From assembly GCF_003958645.1 (NCBI RefSeq), contig NZ_RXLO01000004.1:372001-436000 (forward strand): 64,000 nucleotides of DNA, in the 5' to 3' direction. This DNA is from Chitinophaga rhizosphaerae (GTDB lineage: Bacteria > Bacteroidota > Bacteroidia > Chitinophagales > Chitinophagaceae). The translations under genes and the position numbers were made by a program. Shown in pieces: positions 42,908 to 52,135 of this stretch; positions within the stretch are counted from its first letter, which is position 1, and the number at the start of each line of letters is the position of its first letter. The notes under the pieces are model-generated. The model made no database searches. It was not told the DNA's origin and worked only from the letters and a program-made list of their open reading frames with translations.

Positions 42908-43660
42908 ATGTTGGAAGGCGGAAACAGAACGCAAAGGCAAAAACCCGGAAACCCGATCGTTTCAATTATTACCGTGACAAGGAATGCAGCTGATTGCCTG
43001 GAAACAGCAATTCAAAGTGTATTATCCCAGCCGTTCCCCGATGTGGAACACATTATCCTGGATGGCGCCAGTACAGACGGCACCATCGAAATCCTCAAAA
43101 AGTACAATGACCGGTTAGCATACTGGAAAAGCGAGGCAGACGATGGCGTGTACGATGCCATGAACAAAGCCGTTCAATATGCACGGGGCAAATGGGTGCT
43201 TTTCCTGGGGGCGGACGACGAGCTGTTCGACGGCTTTTCCGAAATGGCGGAGCATCATCTCAAGCGGCCGAATCATATATATTACGGCTGCAGTCTCTGG
43301 AAGAACCTCGTGTTCGGCAGTCAGTACAGCGGATACCTACTGGCGAAGGAGAACATCACGCACCAAAGCATCTTTTATCCGCGGAGCGTATTCGACAGCT
43401 ATAAATTTATGCTGAAATATAAGGTGCGGGCAGATTATGTCATGAACATGCAGTTGTGGGCGGACAAAAATTACCGGTTCGAATATGTTCGCCTGTTGAT
43501 TTCGCGGTACGCTGCCGGCGGGTTTTCCGGGCAGGTGATCGACGATGCTTTCCGGAAAGACAGGATCCACCTGGTGGGTAAATATCTTGGTTTCTTCGTG
43601 AAGTTGCGCTACATACTCAAGCGTTATAAGTATAAGCGTATTAACTTTGTCGAATACTAA
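42908..43660 (+). CDS. Glycosyltransferase family 2
   Basis: 250 aa. GT-A fold signatures: PIVSIITVTRNAADCLETAI, HIILDGASTDGTIEILKKY, ARGKWVLFLGADDELFDGF (the metal-binding DxD-like region), and ENITHQSIFYPRSVF later. No membrane segments, so it is a cytoplasmic enzyme adding sugar from a nucleotide donor to a surface glycan or lipid carrier. It is followed 9 bp later by a GT4 enzyme, forming a two-gene operon typical of exopolysaccharide or lipopolysaccharide side branches. Confidence 0.93.
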   Translation: MLEGGNRTQRQKPGNPIVSIITVTRNAADCLETAIQSVLSQPFPDVEHIILDGASTDGTIEILKKYNDRLAYWKSEADDGVYDAMNKAVQYARGKWVLFLGADDELFDGFSEMAEHHLKRPNHIYYGCSLWKNLVFGSQYSGYLLAKENITHQSIFYPRSVFDSYKFMLKYKVRADYVMNMQLWADKNYRFEYVRLLISRYAAGGFSGQVIDDAFRKDRIHLVGKYLGFFVKLRYILKRYKYKRINFVEY

Positions 43661-43669
43661 GCGCACTCT

Positions 43670-44758
43670 ATGAAAGTCTATTTCGATCACCAGGTTTTCT
43701 CATGGCAACGTTACGGCGGGATTTCCAGGTACTTTGCCAATATTTACAATTCCCTGCATGATCGTGGATTTACCGATTGCAAGATCACGCTGCTATACAG
43801 CCGGAATCATTATATCCAGGATCAACGGTTCCCGCTGTCGCCGCTTATGGGCGAGCGCCTGTTGAGAAAACAGCGCAAGCTGGAAAAGTGGAATAAAAAG
43901 TATTCGAAGTACCTCATCGGGAAAAACGATTTCGACATCCTGCATCCCACATATTACGACCCATATTTCCTGACACGGCTGAAGAAGCCGTTCGTCATTA
44001 CCGTTCATGACATGATCCATGAGCTGTTCCCCGAGTTTTTTTCCCCACACGACCATAACGTTCCCTTCAAGCGCGCTACCATCACGAAGGCCGATCATAT
44101 CATCGCCATTTCCGAATCCACCAAAAACGACCTGCAGCGGGTTTTCAACATCCCCGACCAAAAGATCAGCGTGGTGCATCATGGTTACCAGGATGCGTAT
44201 GTTCCGGCTGATCCGGCGTTCAAACCGCCGTTCCCGGAATACCTCCTATTCGTGGGCGACCGTGCAGGCTACAAGAACTTCGCCCGGTTCGTGCAGGCCG
44301 TCCGGCCGTTGCTGGACCGTTACGACATCAACCTGGTGTGCGCCGGCGGCGGTGATTTCGGCGTAGCGGAGAAAGAGCTCCTCATCCGCGCGGGCATCGA
44401 GCATCGTGCGAAGCAGATTTCCGCCACCGAAGCCCAACTGAACGCGCTGTACCAGGGGGCGTTGGCGTTTGTTTACCCCTCGCTGTATGAAGGCTTCGGG
44501 CTCCCGATCCTGGAGGCTTTCCGGAATAATTGCCCCATCGTTACCAGTAACACCAGCTGTTTCCACGAAGTGGGCGGCGACGCCGTCGCGTATTTCGATC
44601 CGTACCAGGTGGAGGAAATGACACAAGTGATCGATTCGGTGATCAATAGCCGCGACCGCTCCGGGGAATTACGGGCGAAGGGGTTGGTCCAGCTGGAGAA
44701 GTTCCCCATGCAGTTGTGTATGGATAGGACGTTGGAGGTGTATCGGGGGTTGATGTAA
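43670..44758 (+). CDS. Glycosyltransferase family 4/1 (GT-B)
   Basis: 362 aa. N-terminal acceptor domain with HQVFSWQRYGGISRYFANIY and FVITVHDMIHELFPEFFSPH. The C-terminal donor domain has YLLFVGDRAGYKNFARFVQA and the retaining E-x7-E signature region FVYPSLYEGFGLPILEAFRN. This is the group of mannosyl/galactosyl-transferases of the WbaZ kind. It probably works with the GT2 gene 9 bp upstream on the same glycan. The downstream SGNH gene is convergent (5 bp between stops). Confidence 0.94.
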   Translation: MKVYFDHQVFSWQRYGGISRYFANIYNSLHDRGFTDCKITLLYSRNHYIQDQRFPLSPLMGERLLRKQRKLEKWNKKYSKYLIGKNDFDILHPTYYDPYFLTRLKKPFVITVHDMIHELFPEFFSPHDHNVPFKRATITKADHIIAISESTKNDLQRVFNIPDQKISVVHHGYQDAYVPADPAFKPPFPEYLLFVGDRAGYKNFARFVQAVRPLLDRYDINLVCAGGGDFGVAEKELLIRAGIEHRAKQISATEAQLNALYQGALAFVYPSLYEGFGLPILEAFRNNCPIVTSNTSCFHEVGGDAVAYFDPYQVEEMTQVIDSVINSRDRSGELRAKGLVQLEKFPMQLCMDRTLEVYRGLM

Positions 44759-44763
44759 TCCTC

Positions 44764-45588
44764 CTAATATCTTTTCATAATTGGAACAAGCATCTTTGTG
44801 ATTGCCGCAAAGCCTTTATCTGAAGGATGCAGACCGTCGTACGTCATATTGATGGCTCCGGGCGGGTAAGGATAGGCGTCGGTATCGGGGTTCCAGGGTA
44901 TATCTTTCCAGGCGGGCCATTTGTATTGGCGGGGCTCTTGGGAGGAGGGGTCTTTCAACAATTTAAATTGGACCATATTCTTCAGGTTGATCCCGCTTTT
45001 GTGGTATAAATCCACGAATGTTATATTCTCTTTTTGCGCGATGGAATCCAAAGCCGACACGAACGATTCGAGGGATTGACCGATTTTATTGGGTTTGTAG
45101 GAGCCCCATGCATTGTTGTGGTTGTTATGCAGGTAGACGAAATCCCCGCGCTGGAGGGGCGTCATGAGGATAATATGGGCGTTGGGACTGAGGGTGCGGA
45201 TTTTGTCGATGATAATTCGGAAAGAGCCGCACACGGTGCCGTTGCCGCTGTTGGTTGAATAGTCGGCCATGGTGCCGAGGGGGCGTCCTTGCCACCAATC
45301 GTTGGTTCCCAGGAAAATGGAGTAGATATCGGCTTTCCCGATGCCGAGATTATCGAATTGTTCCGCGATTCCGCCAGACGTCCAGCCGTTGTGACCTTGG
45401 TTTTGATACTGGATGTGAGGTAGTTTTTCGGTCACCATGGTCATGTATCCTTTGGTGATGCGGTGGTCTGTTTCGTTGGGATGCTCGTTGAGGTAGGTGA
45501 TGGAGTCACCGATCGCGATCCATGTGAGGGGGCGCGGGGTGAGGGAGGTGATGAGAAGTATTAGGATCGCGGAAATTAGATATTTCAT
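44764..45588 (-). CDS. Secreted SGNH/GDSL hydrolase
   Basis: 274 aa from ATG 45588, which begins a signal peptide (MKYLISAILILLITSLTP); the frame runs 12 codons further upstream without a better start. The catalytic blocks are AIGDSITYLN (Ser), NQGHNGWTSGGIAEQF (Gly), IFLGTNDWW (Asn) and YDGLHPSDKGF (Asp/His). SGNH hydrolases deacylate glycans, lipids or xenobiotics. Next to two glycosyltransferases it could modify acyl groups on a surface polysaccharide, but this rests only on position. Confidence 0.9.
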   Translation of the reverse strand: MKYLISAILILLITSLTPRPLTWIAIGDSITYLNEHPNETDHRITKGYMTMVTEKLPHIQYQNQGHNGWTSGGIAEQFDNLGIGKADIYSIFLGTNDWWQGRPLGTMADYSTNSGNGTVCGSFRIIIDKIRTLSPNAHIILMTPLQRGDFVYLHNNHNNAWGSYKPNKIGQSLESFVSALDSIAQKENITFVDLYHKSGINLKNMVQFKLLKDPSSQEPRQYKWPAWKDIPWNPDTDAYPYPPGAINMTYDGLHPSDKGFAAITKMLVPIMKRY

Positions 45589-45914
45589 AACGGCAATTGG
45601 CATTAAAGCTAGAAAACTATCCAAGGCAAAATACGATGGATTGTAATTATAATTAATATTCTTTCATTATTCATGCTTCAGTGCGCTCCTGCTCTTGGAT
45701 CAGAACATCAATAGCCCAAGACTACGAGGGGTTAAAATAGTTGGTACAACCTGGCATTCTGGCAAAATCGGTCTCAACATTGAACAGACTTCATGCGAAG
45801 TGATTGCCATTCCTGACATATTCATTCCCTGTGCGTAAGTAGATGCAGGAATCCAACACTTTCATTTTTTCCATGATGTTCGTACCTTCAAACTACATAA
45901 TATTCAGTAATCCC
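45589..45914. other. Intergenic region before the restriction-modification island
   Basis: 326 bp between divergent SGNH and vsr genes. It is the left border of an AT-rich block. A 24-codon extension of vsr from ATG 45843 is possible but looks non-coding. No repeat, integrase or terminator was recognised. Confidence 0.5.
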
Positions 45915-46367
45915 ATGGCAGACATTGTATCAAAGGAGAAGAGGAGCCAAATGATGTCCGGAATAAAGAGCAAGAATACAAAACCTGAATTAATTATCAG
46001 GTCGGCATTGCATGGCGCCGGGCTTAGATTCAGGCTCCATGTAAAAGACCTTCCTGGCAAACCTGATCTGGTTTTACCAAAATATCGAGCGGCTATTTTC
46101 GTTAACGGGTGCTTCTGGCATGGTCATAGTTGTCATATGTTCAAAATGCCGCGTTCACGACCAGAATTCTGGAATTCAAAAATCAGGCGCAATCAGGAAG
46201 TTGATAGTGAAGCTCTACGGAAACTACTGGAAAATGGCTGGCGAGTTGCAACAATTTGGGAATGCAGTTTAAGGGGGAAAGGCAAACTGGAAGTTCCTGG
46301 AATTATAGAGATGATTCAAATTTGGATAAATTCTGATCAACAAGTACTTGAAATCTCGGGATGTTAG
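45915..46367 (+). CDS. vsr: Very-short-patch mismatch endonuclease Vsr
   Basis: 150 aa from ATG 45915 (MADIVSKEKRSQMMSGIKSK); an upstream ATG at 45843 would add 24 unconserved residues. The Vsr signatures are complete: KNTKPELIIRSALHGAGLRF, KDLPGKPDLVLPKYRAAIF, VNGCFWHGHSCHMFKMPRS and WNSKIRRNQEVD. Vsr nicks at T:G mismatches created when 5-methylcytosine deaminates within methylase sites. Its position directly upstream of a C5 methylase and an EcoRII-type nuclease fits a repair role for that system's site. Confidence 0.95.
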   Translation: MADIVSKEKRSQMMSGIKSKNTKPELIIRSALHGAGLRFRLHVKDLPGKPDLVLPKYRAAIFVNGCFWHGHSCHMFKMPRSRPEFWNSKIRRNQEVDSEALRKLLENGWRVATIWECSLRGKGKLEVPGIIEMIQIWINSDQQVLEISGC

Positions 46368-46437
46368 CTACTTAAATTTAATGACATGCTAGTTTACGAA
46401 ATTTTTTAGCAAATTGCACAAATAACAACCGGTTCAA

Positions 46438-47631
46438 ATGACTTCATATAACGACATTAAAAATAAACTAAATATAAAAATTGACAAGCACCTTAATGAT
46501 GGATTTGCAAATCTGACACATTACTGGCAAAATCACAAAAATGGCGTATCTGGCTATTTTTTAGATGAAGCAAAACAATATCTGCAAGTTGAGATTCTGG
46601 ATGAGGTTAATGATCCCGGGCAGTTGTTCATTCCTAACTCGTTTGACATACCCTTCCCTCCCCCCAAATCTCACAAGTTTAAATTTATTGATCTCTTTGC
46701 GGGAATTGGCGGGATTCGGCTCGCTTATCAAAACCTGGGGGGCAAATGTGTTTTTACAAGCGAATGGAATAATTATGCCAAACGGACTTATGAAGCCAAC
46801 TACGGAGAAGTTCCATTTGGCGACATTACCAAAATTGACGAGAAACGTATTCCCGATCACGATATTCTGTTAGCAGGCTTTCCTTGCCAGCCATTTTCAA
46901 TCGCAGGAGTAAGTAAGAAGAATGCTTTGGGAAGGAAGCACGGCTTTCTTGATGAAACCCAAGGCACCCTTTTTTTCGACATCGCCCGAATATTGAAGGA
47001 GAAAAAACCTTCAGCGTTTATGCTCGAAAATGTCAAGAACCTTGCTTCTCATGATAAGGGAAACACATTTCGCATCATTGATAAAACGTTAAAAGAACTC
47101 GGATACACGCTTTTCCATCGAATACTGGATGGCAAACATTTCGTGCCACAGCATCGGGAGAGAATTATCATTGTCGGTTTAAGAAATGATCTTGTAGAAA
47201 AAGGCTTGCACTTCGAGTTCCCGAAATTACCAGAAGTAAAGCATACAATAAAAGATATTCTCGAATCCGATATCGATCCCAAATACACACTTTCAGACAA
47301 GCTCTGGGCTTATTTAAGAGCATATGCCGACAAGCATAAGGCAAAGGGAAATGGTTTCGGTTTCGGTTTGATAGATCCGGAAAGTATATCACGCACATTA
47401 TCTGCCCGCTACTATAAAGACGGTTCAGAAATCCTGATACCGCAAAGCAAGTCCAATCCTAGAAGATTGACCCCCCGTGAATGCGCCAGATTGCAGGGAT
47501 TCCCTGACGGTTTTGTTATTCCTGTTTCAGACACACAAGCCTATAAGCAGTTTGGCAATTCCGTTACCGTACCTCTTATCCAGGCTGTCGGTAAACAGCT
47601 AGTAAAAGAACTACTAAAAATAAATGGATAA
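46438..47631 (+). CDS. DNA (cytosine-5-)-methyltransferase of an EcoRII-like system
   Basis: 397 aa. An N-terminal extension of about 75 residues precedes motif I ([20 protein letters not shown]), motif IV with the catalytic Cys ([18 protein letters not shown]), motif VI ([10 protein letters not shown]), motif VIII ([12 protein letters not shown]), the target-recognition region, and motifs IX-X ([38 protein letters not shown]). The N-terminal extension and partner genes match Dcm/M.EcoRII-like enzymes, which methylate the inner C of CCWGG; the recognition site here is an inference. It overlaps the nuclease gene by 8 bp. Confidence 0.95.
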   Translation: MTSYNDIKNKLNIKIDKHLNDGFANLTHYWQNHKNGVSGYFLDEAKQYLQVEILDEVNDPGQLFIPNSFDIPFPPPKSHKFKFIDLFAGIGGIRLAYQNLGGKCVFTSEWNNYAKRTYEANYGEVPFGDITKIDEKRIPDHDILLAGFPCQPFSIAGVSKKNALGRKHGFLDETQGTLFFDIARILKEKKPSAFMLENVKNLASHDKGNTFRIIDKTLKELGYTLFHRILDGKHFVPQHRERIIIVGLRNDLVEKGLHFEFPKLPEVKHTIKDILESDIDPKYTLSDKLWAYLRAYADKHKAKGNGFGFGLIDPESISRTLSARYYKDGSEILIPQSKSNPRRLTPRECARLQGFPDGFVIPVSDTQAYKQFGNSVTVPLIQAVGKQLVKELLKING

Positions 47632-48802
47632 TCATCTTGAGAATGCAATTACATTAGCTCAGAAAGCTGAAATTGCTTATTCAAAATTCATTACCCCCAA
47701 CGATGTTGGCGCCACAGGAGGGCATCAACAGGGCTTCCATATTCACCAGAGTGCATGGCCATTGTTGTTTGATAAACAGGGTGAAAAAGGCGCAAACAGG
47801 GATAAATTTGTAACCATCACGTGGCAAGATAACTTTGAAACCGCTAGTAGATTTATTTATTATGGCGTAGGCACAAGAAATGAATACAGAATTACCCGAT
47901 TTGGCAAGGATTTTCCTTATTTGAACGACCAACACATTGGAGATCTGCTTGTTATAGGTAAAATTGATGAACTGCATTATCATGCATATGTTTTATCTAC
48001 GGAGCATGAAATCGAAACTTTTCAGGCGAGTTTAAATCTCTCACCTCTTGATAACAATAAAATTATAACTCATGCCTCGACACCTGACGCCAAACAAATA
48101 CTGGAAATATGCTTTAAAAAGTTCGTTCAAACATTAAGAAACAATTTTCCTTCAACATCTGCATTGGCTAACGCCGCAAAAAACTGCGTTGACCAGTCAA
48201 ACAAAAGAAATGCGAAGGATATTATCGCTGACCCTGACAGCTATTTGATTGAATTAATAGAAGCAGAATATTCACTCTTCAGGAATATTGAAAATGAAGT
48301 GTATGCAAACAGAATCGCATCGCCATTCAAGACAGTTGAAGAACTAGTTGAAGTTTCAAATACTATTCTGAATAGACGAAAAAGCAGGGCAGGTAAATCA
48401 CTGGAGCATCATTTGGCCACCATCTTCCAGACAGCCAAACTTCCATTTAGCACACAAGCTATCACAGAGGGCAACAAAAAACCTGATTTCCTTTTCCCGG
48501 ATAGTTCATCCTACTCTGATCCATCGTTTGACAGAAATAAAATTTTCATGCTTGCCTCTAAAACCACCTGCAAGGACCGCTGGAGACAAATACTTAATGA
48601 AGCAGATTATATCCCTACAAAACATTTGTTCACCTTGCAACAGGGCATTTCATTGAATCAATTAAATGAAATGTACAATGCCAATGTTTGTCTCGTAGTT
48701 CCCAGACCTTATTTGAAAAGTTTCCCCCCGGAGTATAATGGCCGGATACTTTCGCTGGCCCAATTCATTGAATGTATTAAATCAGCATATTCAGCTACTT
48801 GA
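47624..48802 (+). CDS. Type IIE restriction endonuclease, EcoRII-like
   Basis: 392 aa, close to EcoRII's roughly 400. The N-terminal effector-binding domain (about 1-170) includes [20 protein letters not shown]. The C-terminal nuclease domain (about 245-385) has [51 protein letters not shown] and [20 protein letters not shown], the PD-(D/E)xK core of EcoRII-C. Type IIE enzymes need a second site bound in the effector domain to cut. The start overlaps the methylase stop. The gene is AT-rich against GC-rich neighbours, a sign of transfer. Confidence 0.93.
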   Translation: MDNHLENAITLAQKAEIAYSKFITPNDVGATGGHQQGFHIHQSAWPLLFDKQGEKGANRDKFVTITWQDNFETASRFIYYGVGTRNEYRITRFGKDFPYLNDQHIGDLLVIGKIDELHYHAYVLSTEHEIETFQASLNLSPLDNNKIITHASTPDAKQILEICFKKFVQTLRNNFPSTSALANAAKNCVDQSNKRNAKDIIADPDSYLIELIEAEYSLFRNIENEVYANRIASPFKTVEELVEVSNTILNRRKSRAGKSLEHHLATIFQTAKLPFSTQAITEGNKKPDFLFPDSSSYSDPSFDRNKIFMLASKTTCKDRWRQILNEADYIPTKHLFTLQQGISLNQLNEMYNANVCLVVPRPYLKSFPPEYNGRILSLAQFIECIKSAYSAT

Positions 48803-48836
48803 AAAAACCGGCCACAGGGCTCCCCCCATGACCGGT
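48802..48836 (-). terminator. Terminator of the haem-lipoprotein operon
   Basis: On the minus strand ACCGG ... CCGGT with an inner TCA/TGT-G region forms a hairpin followed by six T (TTTTTTC). It lies between the EcoRII stop and the end of the lipoprotein operon at 48860. Confidence 0.6.
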
Positions 48837-48859
48837 CGATTCCTGAGACTAAAAAAATA

Positions 48860-49564
48860 CTACAACCCCTGGTACACAAAATTATAATACGGGAACGCCC
48901 CGCCCGTCACGCCATTCTGGTAAATGGACGTCACCTGCATCTTCCATAAGACAGTCCCCACCTTGATCAGCAACGTCCTTCCGGCAACCGGGGTAACGGT
49001 ATGCCCGGTGCTCCAGCCATACGTATACCATCCTTTCCCGTTCGCGTAAGCCAATACGCCGGGCGGAATGCCCGTACCGGTCACGTTGTTCATGCCGATC
49101 ACGTTGCTCCCGGCCGGGGACGCGCCGGGAAGTGTACCCGATGCCCAATCCGCCGCCACAACGGAAGCGAACGATTTGTCGATGTACTTGATGGAATCCC
49201 GCGGGATAATGTCTCCCGTGGCGATACCGGTAAATTTCACTTCCAGCGTGGATGGGGTGCCGGCCTCATTCACGGAAAAACGCCAGTAAAAATTGCCGTC
49301 CGCAGGCTGGCCCGGGCCAGTACTATAGGCTTGTTTGAAATTGGTCACCGTATACAGCGACCCGCTGCGCGCGATGGTGCCCGACGTTACTCCGGGCCCG
49401 GTAATGGCCTGGCTCGTACCGTCAGGAATGGTCACGGCCACACCGATGCTACCCGCCGGAATGCGGGAAGTTTCAGGGGCCGCCACGTCGCTGTTTTTCG
49501 AACAGGACGCAAGGAACAATGCAACGACGAGCAGGCCGCCGGCAGAACGAAGGGTTTTCTTCAT
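48860..49564 (-). CDS. HmuY-like surface lipoprotein
   Basis: 234 aa from ATG 49564 (an ATG three codons earlier is possible). Lipoprotein signal KKTLRSAGGLLVVALFLASC with Cys at about residue 21. The mature part is beta-rich; its end (RTLLIKVGTVLWKMQVTSIY, then FPYYNFVYQGL) resembles the closing strands of HmuY proteins (GKYAKL...YYTFRYVYQ), so it may be a distant third HmuY-type protein. It is the last gene of a five-gene lipoprotein operon. Family assignment is an inference. Confidence 0.6.
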   Translation of the reverse strand: MKKTLRSAGGLLVVALFLASCSKNSDVAAPETSRIPAGSIGVAVTIPDGTSQAITGPGVTSGTIARSGSLYTVTNFKQAYSTGPGQPADGNFYWRFSVNEAGTPSTLEVKFTGIATGDIIPRDSIKYIDKSFASVVAADWASGTLPGASPAGSNVIGMNNVTGTGIPPGVLAYANGKGWYTYGWSTGHTVTPVAGRTLLIKVGTVLWKMQVTSIYQNGVTGGAFPYYNFVYQGL

Positions 49565-49625
49565 GGTAATCATTGCGATGATTGGGTTTGTGGGTGAAAC
49601 AATATTGAAAAGGGTGTTAAATGCA

Positions 49626-50633
49626 TCAGGGCGTAACGGTGAATTTCACGAAACCGGTCACTTCCACGTAGTTCTTCCGGTTGCCATTCCAGCTCCACCA
49701 GCCGGAAAAGTCGGTAATGCGCAGGCGGATCCCCAGCGCGCCGGGGCCCCAGTCGCCGAACTGGTAAGTGCCGGCCGGGAAATCAGCGGGAATCCGGTAG
49801 GTGGCGGATGTAGCCGTGCTGCTCACCAGCGTGAGGTTGGTGATCGGCTTTTCGTTGTAATTCTCGTCGTAGGTATAAGCGACGGCTTCTTTCAGGTCGA
49901 AGTAATTTTGACCGGTGAAAGTGATCGTCTCGCCGCGTTTCACCGTCACATCGGCGGCGAGACCGGCCGGCCTGGGCTTCTCGCTGTCGGGATATAGCAC
50001 GCCGAATACATGGTTTTCCGTAGTGCGGGATTGCGCGCCGCTGGTGATGCGCACTTTGTAGGCGCCCGGCTTCACACCGGCCGCAGGCACCCTGATCCGC
50101 ATATTGGGAACGCCGTTGTGCGGCTTGAAGAATTCGATATCGAGCCTGGTGGCCGTACCGGGCGTATCAATGATGTAGAGGCTCGTTTTGGTAATATCGG
50201 GTTCGAAATAACGCATGGACGATCCGATATCCACCACACATTCCCCACCGCGGACCGCCATATAGGAACCGGTTTCATCGATCTGGATGGGCGCCTGGTT
50301 CATCACCACCTTCAAATAATATTTCTTTTCCAGCCCGCTTTGCGCTTTTACGGTATATGCCGTTCCCGTCCGGAAAGGAACAGCCGCACCCGACGCCGGG
50401 CGCACAACTGCCCCGTCAGACACGGCGATCACCGGCTCAATAGTCGACGGCGCGGGCAGGTAAGACGGCCAATAAACGAGGATACTGTCTCCCGACATGG
50501 CGGCCGACATTATTTCATCGCCCGCTTCCACCGTAAATCCTGCGATCCTGGCGTGGGGCGACGGCGCCTGCCTGGTTTCCTTCTTGCACGCGGCCAGCAA
50601 CAGGCCGATGCTCATGATATATGCGATTCTCAT
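49626..50633 (-). CDS. Lipoprotein with Ig-like and IPT/TIG-type domains
   Basis: 335 aa. Lipobox in AYIMSIGLLLAACKKETRQA. The first Ig-like domain (about 30-115: ILVYWPSYLPAPSTIEPVIA, KAQSGLEKKYYLKVVMNQ) is of the same kind as the N-terminal domain of the neighbouring 241-aa lipoprotein. IPT/TIG-like beta-sandwiches follow (TRLDIEFFKPHNG, and TVKRGETITFTGQNYFDLKE). It is probably surface-exposed and may bind haem carriers or assemble with the HmuY proteins. It is 2 bp downstream of the 241-aa gene, so co-transcribed. Confidence 0.75.
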   Translation of the reverse strand: MRIAYIMSIGLLLAACKKETRQAPSPHARIAGFTVEAGDEIMSAAMSGDSILVYWPSYLPAPSTIEPVIAVSDGAVVRPASGAAVPFRTGTAYTVKAQSGLEKKYYLKVVMNQAPIQIDETGSYMAVRGGECVVDIGSSMRYFEPDITKTSLYIIDTPGTATRLDIEFFKPHNGVPNMRIRVPAAGVKPGAYKVRITSGAQSRTTENHVFGVLYPDSEKPRPAGLAADVTVKRGETITFTGQNYFDLKEAVAYTYDENYNEKPITNLTLVSSTATSATYRIPADFPAGTYQFGDWGPGALGIRLRITDFSGWWSWNGNRKNYVEVTGFVKFTVTP

Positions 50634-50635
50634 TT

Positions 50636-51361
50636 TTACTGTTTGTTGATTCGGATGGGATATTGCAATGTTTTCACGCGGCCGTACACATACACCCGCA
50701 GACGATACAGCCCCGTTGCCGGAAGCGCGTCCAGCAAAGGTTTTAGCTGCTCAGACTGGTCGAGGTAGGGGCTCACCTGGTACAGGCTCCCCAAATGCGT
50801 GGTCGACAACAGGAATGCCGGCAGCTCCTTCCCCGATCCATCCACCGGCGCCACGCGCATCAGTTCATTATTCTCGAGAAAACCCGTCCCTTTCAGGTAA
50901 ATGACGAAATTGGAATATGGATCTTTCGTGTTGATGGTATACTCCCGGATATCGTCCACCGTGCTCAGTTCTTCCAGCGTAACATCAGGTTGCTGGGTGC
51001 GGACCAGGAGTTTGTAATCGCGCTTGCTGCCGTTCTTCGCAGTCACAGTATATATGATATTGCGGTTGGTGCGGATGGCGCCGAAAACATCTTCCACCAA
51101 AGTGCCGGAAGCTGGCGAAACGGTAGTGCCCGCCGGCAGCGTGATCGCCGGTTCCAGGATGGTCAGTTGCCGGTAGGAAGGCAGGTAGAGGGTGATGGTA
51201 CCATCTCGGTCGGAAATGGCGGCTTCGACAGGATCGCCCTGGACGTTGGTGATACGGAACGACTCGATGCGGTCCGCCGGCTCGGGCGCCGCGTCGGTAA
51301 TATCCGTCTTCGTGCAGGCAAAAAGCCCGCCCGTCAGCAAAAGGGAATAGATGTATTTCAT
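50636..51361 (-). CDS. Ig-like domain lipoprotein of the haem operon
   Basis: 241 aa. Lipobox in YIYSLLLTGGLFACTKTDIT. An Ig-like domain (about 30-125) shows TLYLPSYRQLTILEPAITLP, GTTVSPASGTLVE and YTVTAKNGSKRDYKLLVRTQ, the repeating bacterial DUF5018-like pattern; a second beta domain follows (about 140-240). The start overlaps the stop of the upstream HmuY gene by 4 bp. The shared first domain with the next lipoprotein suggests duplication. Role unknown beyond the haem-uptake context. Confidence 0.75.
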   Translation of the reverse strand: MKYIYSLLLTGGLFACTKTDITDAAPEPADRIESFRITNVQGDPVEAAISDRDGTITLYLPSYRQLTILEPAITLPAGTTVSPASGTLVEDVFGAIRTNRNIIYTVTAKNGSKRDYKLLVRTQQPDVTLEELSTVDDIREYTINTKDPYSNFVIYLKGTGFLENNELMRVAPVDGSGKELPAFLLSTTHLGSLYQVSPYLDQSEQLKPLLDALPATGLYRLRVYVYGRVKTLQYPIRINKQ

Positions 51362-52128
51362 GGGATGTTCAAGTTGGTGGAACCATCCATCTGGATGGAA
51401 TAACGGAACGTGATGTAACCAGGCTTGTGGGTGCGGTCGGGGTTCGCCGGACTGTCTTTGTAAATGCTTTCCATGATGAGTTTGGCGTACCGGCCTTTGT
51501 GGGTTTTGACGATGAGCACGCGCGGCATCGTATACACGACGTGCGCCTTCTGCGGATTGCCGGGGAAGAGGCTTCCGTAGAAATCATAATACCCCCAGCC
51601 ATCGAACCCGCCGAGGAAGTGATCGAGCCCGATGTCGCGCGTAACGAACCGCAGGCCCGCGGGCACCGTCGTCACTTTGTTATACGCCTCGCTCCACAAC
51701 GCAGCGGGAATGGGCAGCTGGGTCGGTTTGAAGTGGGTGGTATCATAATACGCCACGTCAAACTTGCGGTCCACGATCACGGCGATTTCCGCCTTCCCCG
51801 GTCCGCCGAACCCCGGCGAACCCACGGCGTTCCCGTTATTGGGGTAAACGCTGGAATTGTAAATCCCGTAAAAAACGATGTCCCAGTTCCCGGTCTGCCG
51901 CTGCGAAGCGGGGACCACCCTGTTCTCTTCGAGACTATAGTAGAGGGAAACCGCATCTCCGGCGGATGTGGCGTTGGTGTCGGCCACGAGGTTCACGACG
52001 CGGTAGGTGCCCGTTTTCACGGGGTTGCCTGCGCTCCCGCCCGGCTCTTCGGGCCCGGGGGGCGCATCGTCTTTGGAACAGGCCGCCAGCAATGCGATCG
52101 CCAGCAGGCCCAACAGTTTTGTGTTCAT
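51358..52128 (-). CDS. HmuY-family haem-binding lipoprotein
   Basis: 256 aa. Lipobox in KLLGLLAIALLAACSKDD. The HmuY pattern is visible: YYSLEENRVVPASQRQTGNW with WDIVFYGIYNSSVYPNNG, GFGGPGKAEI, and the end RVLIVKTHKGRYAKLIMESI followed by YITFRYSIQMDGSTNLN. HmuY proteins sit on the outer surface and pass haem to a TonB receptor. A second HmuY gene lies 7 bp upstream and a TonB receptor lies 2.6 kb to the right. The haem-ligating histidines of HmuY cannot be placed with confidence. Confidence 0.85.
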   Translation of the reverse strand: MNTKLLGLLAIALLAACSKDDAPPGPEEPGGSAGNPVKTGTYRVVNLVADTNATSAGDAVSLYYSLEENRVVPASQRQTGNWDIVFYGIYNSSVYPNNGNAVGSPGFGGPGKAEIAVIVDRKFDVAYYDTTHFKPTQLPIPAALWSEAYNKVTTVPAGLRFVTRDIGLDHFLGGFDGWGYYDFYGSLFPGNPQKAHVVYTMPRVLIVKTHKGRYAKLIMESIYKDSPANPDRTHKPGYITFRYSIQMDGSTNLNIP

Positions 52129-52135
52129 GGTTTCG

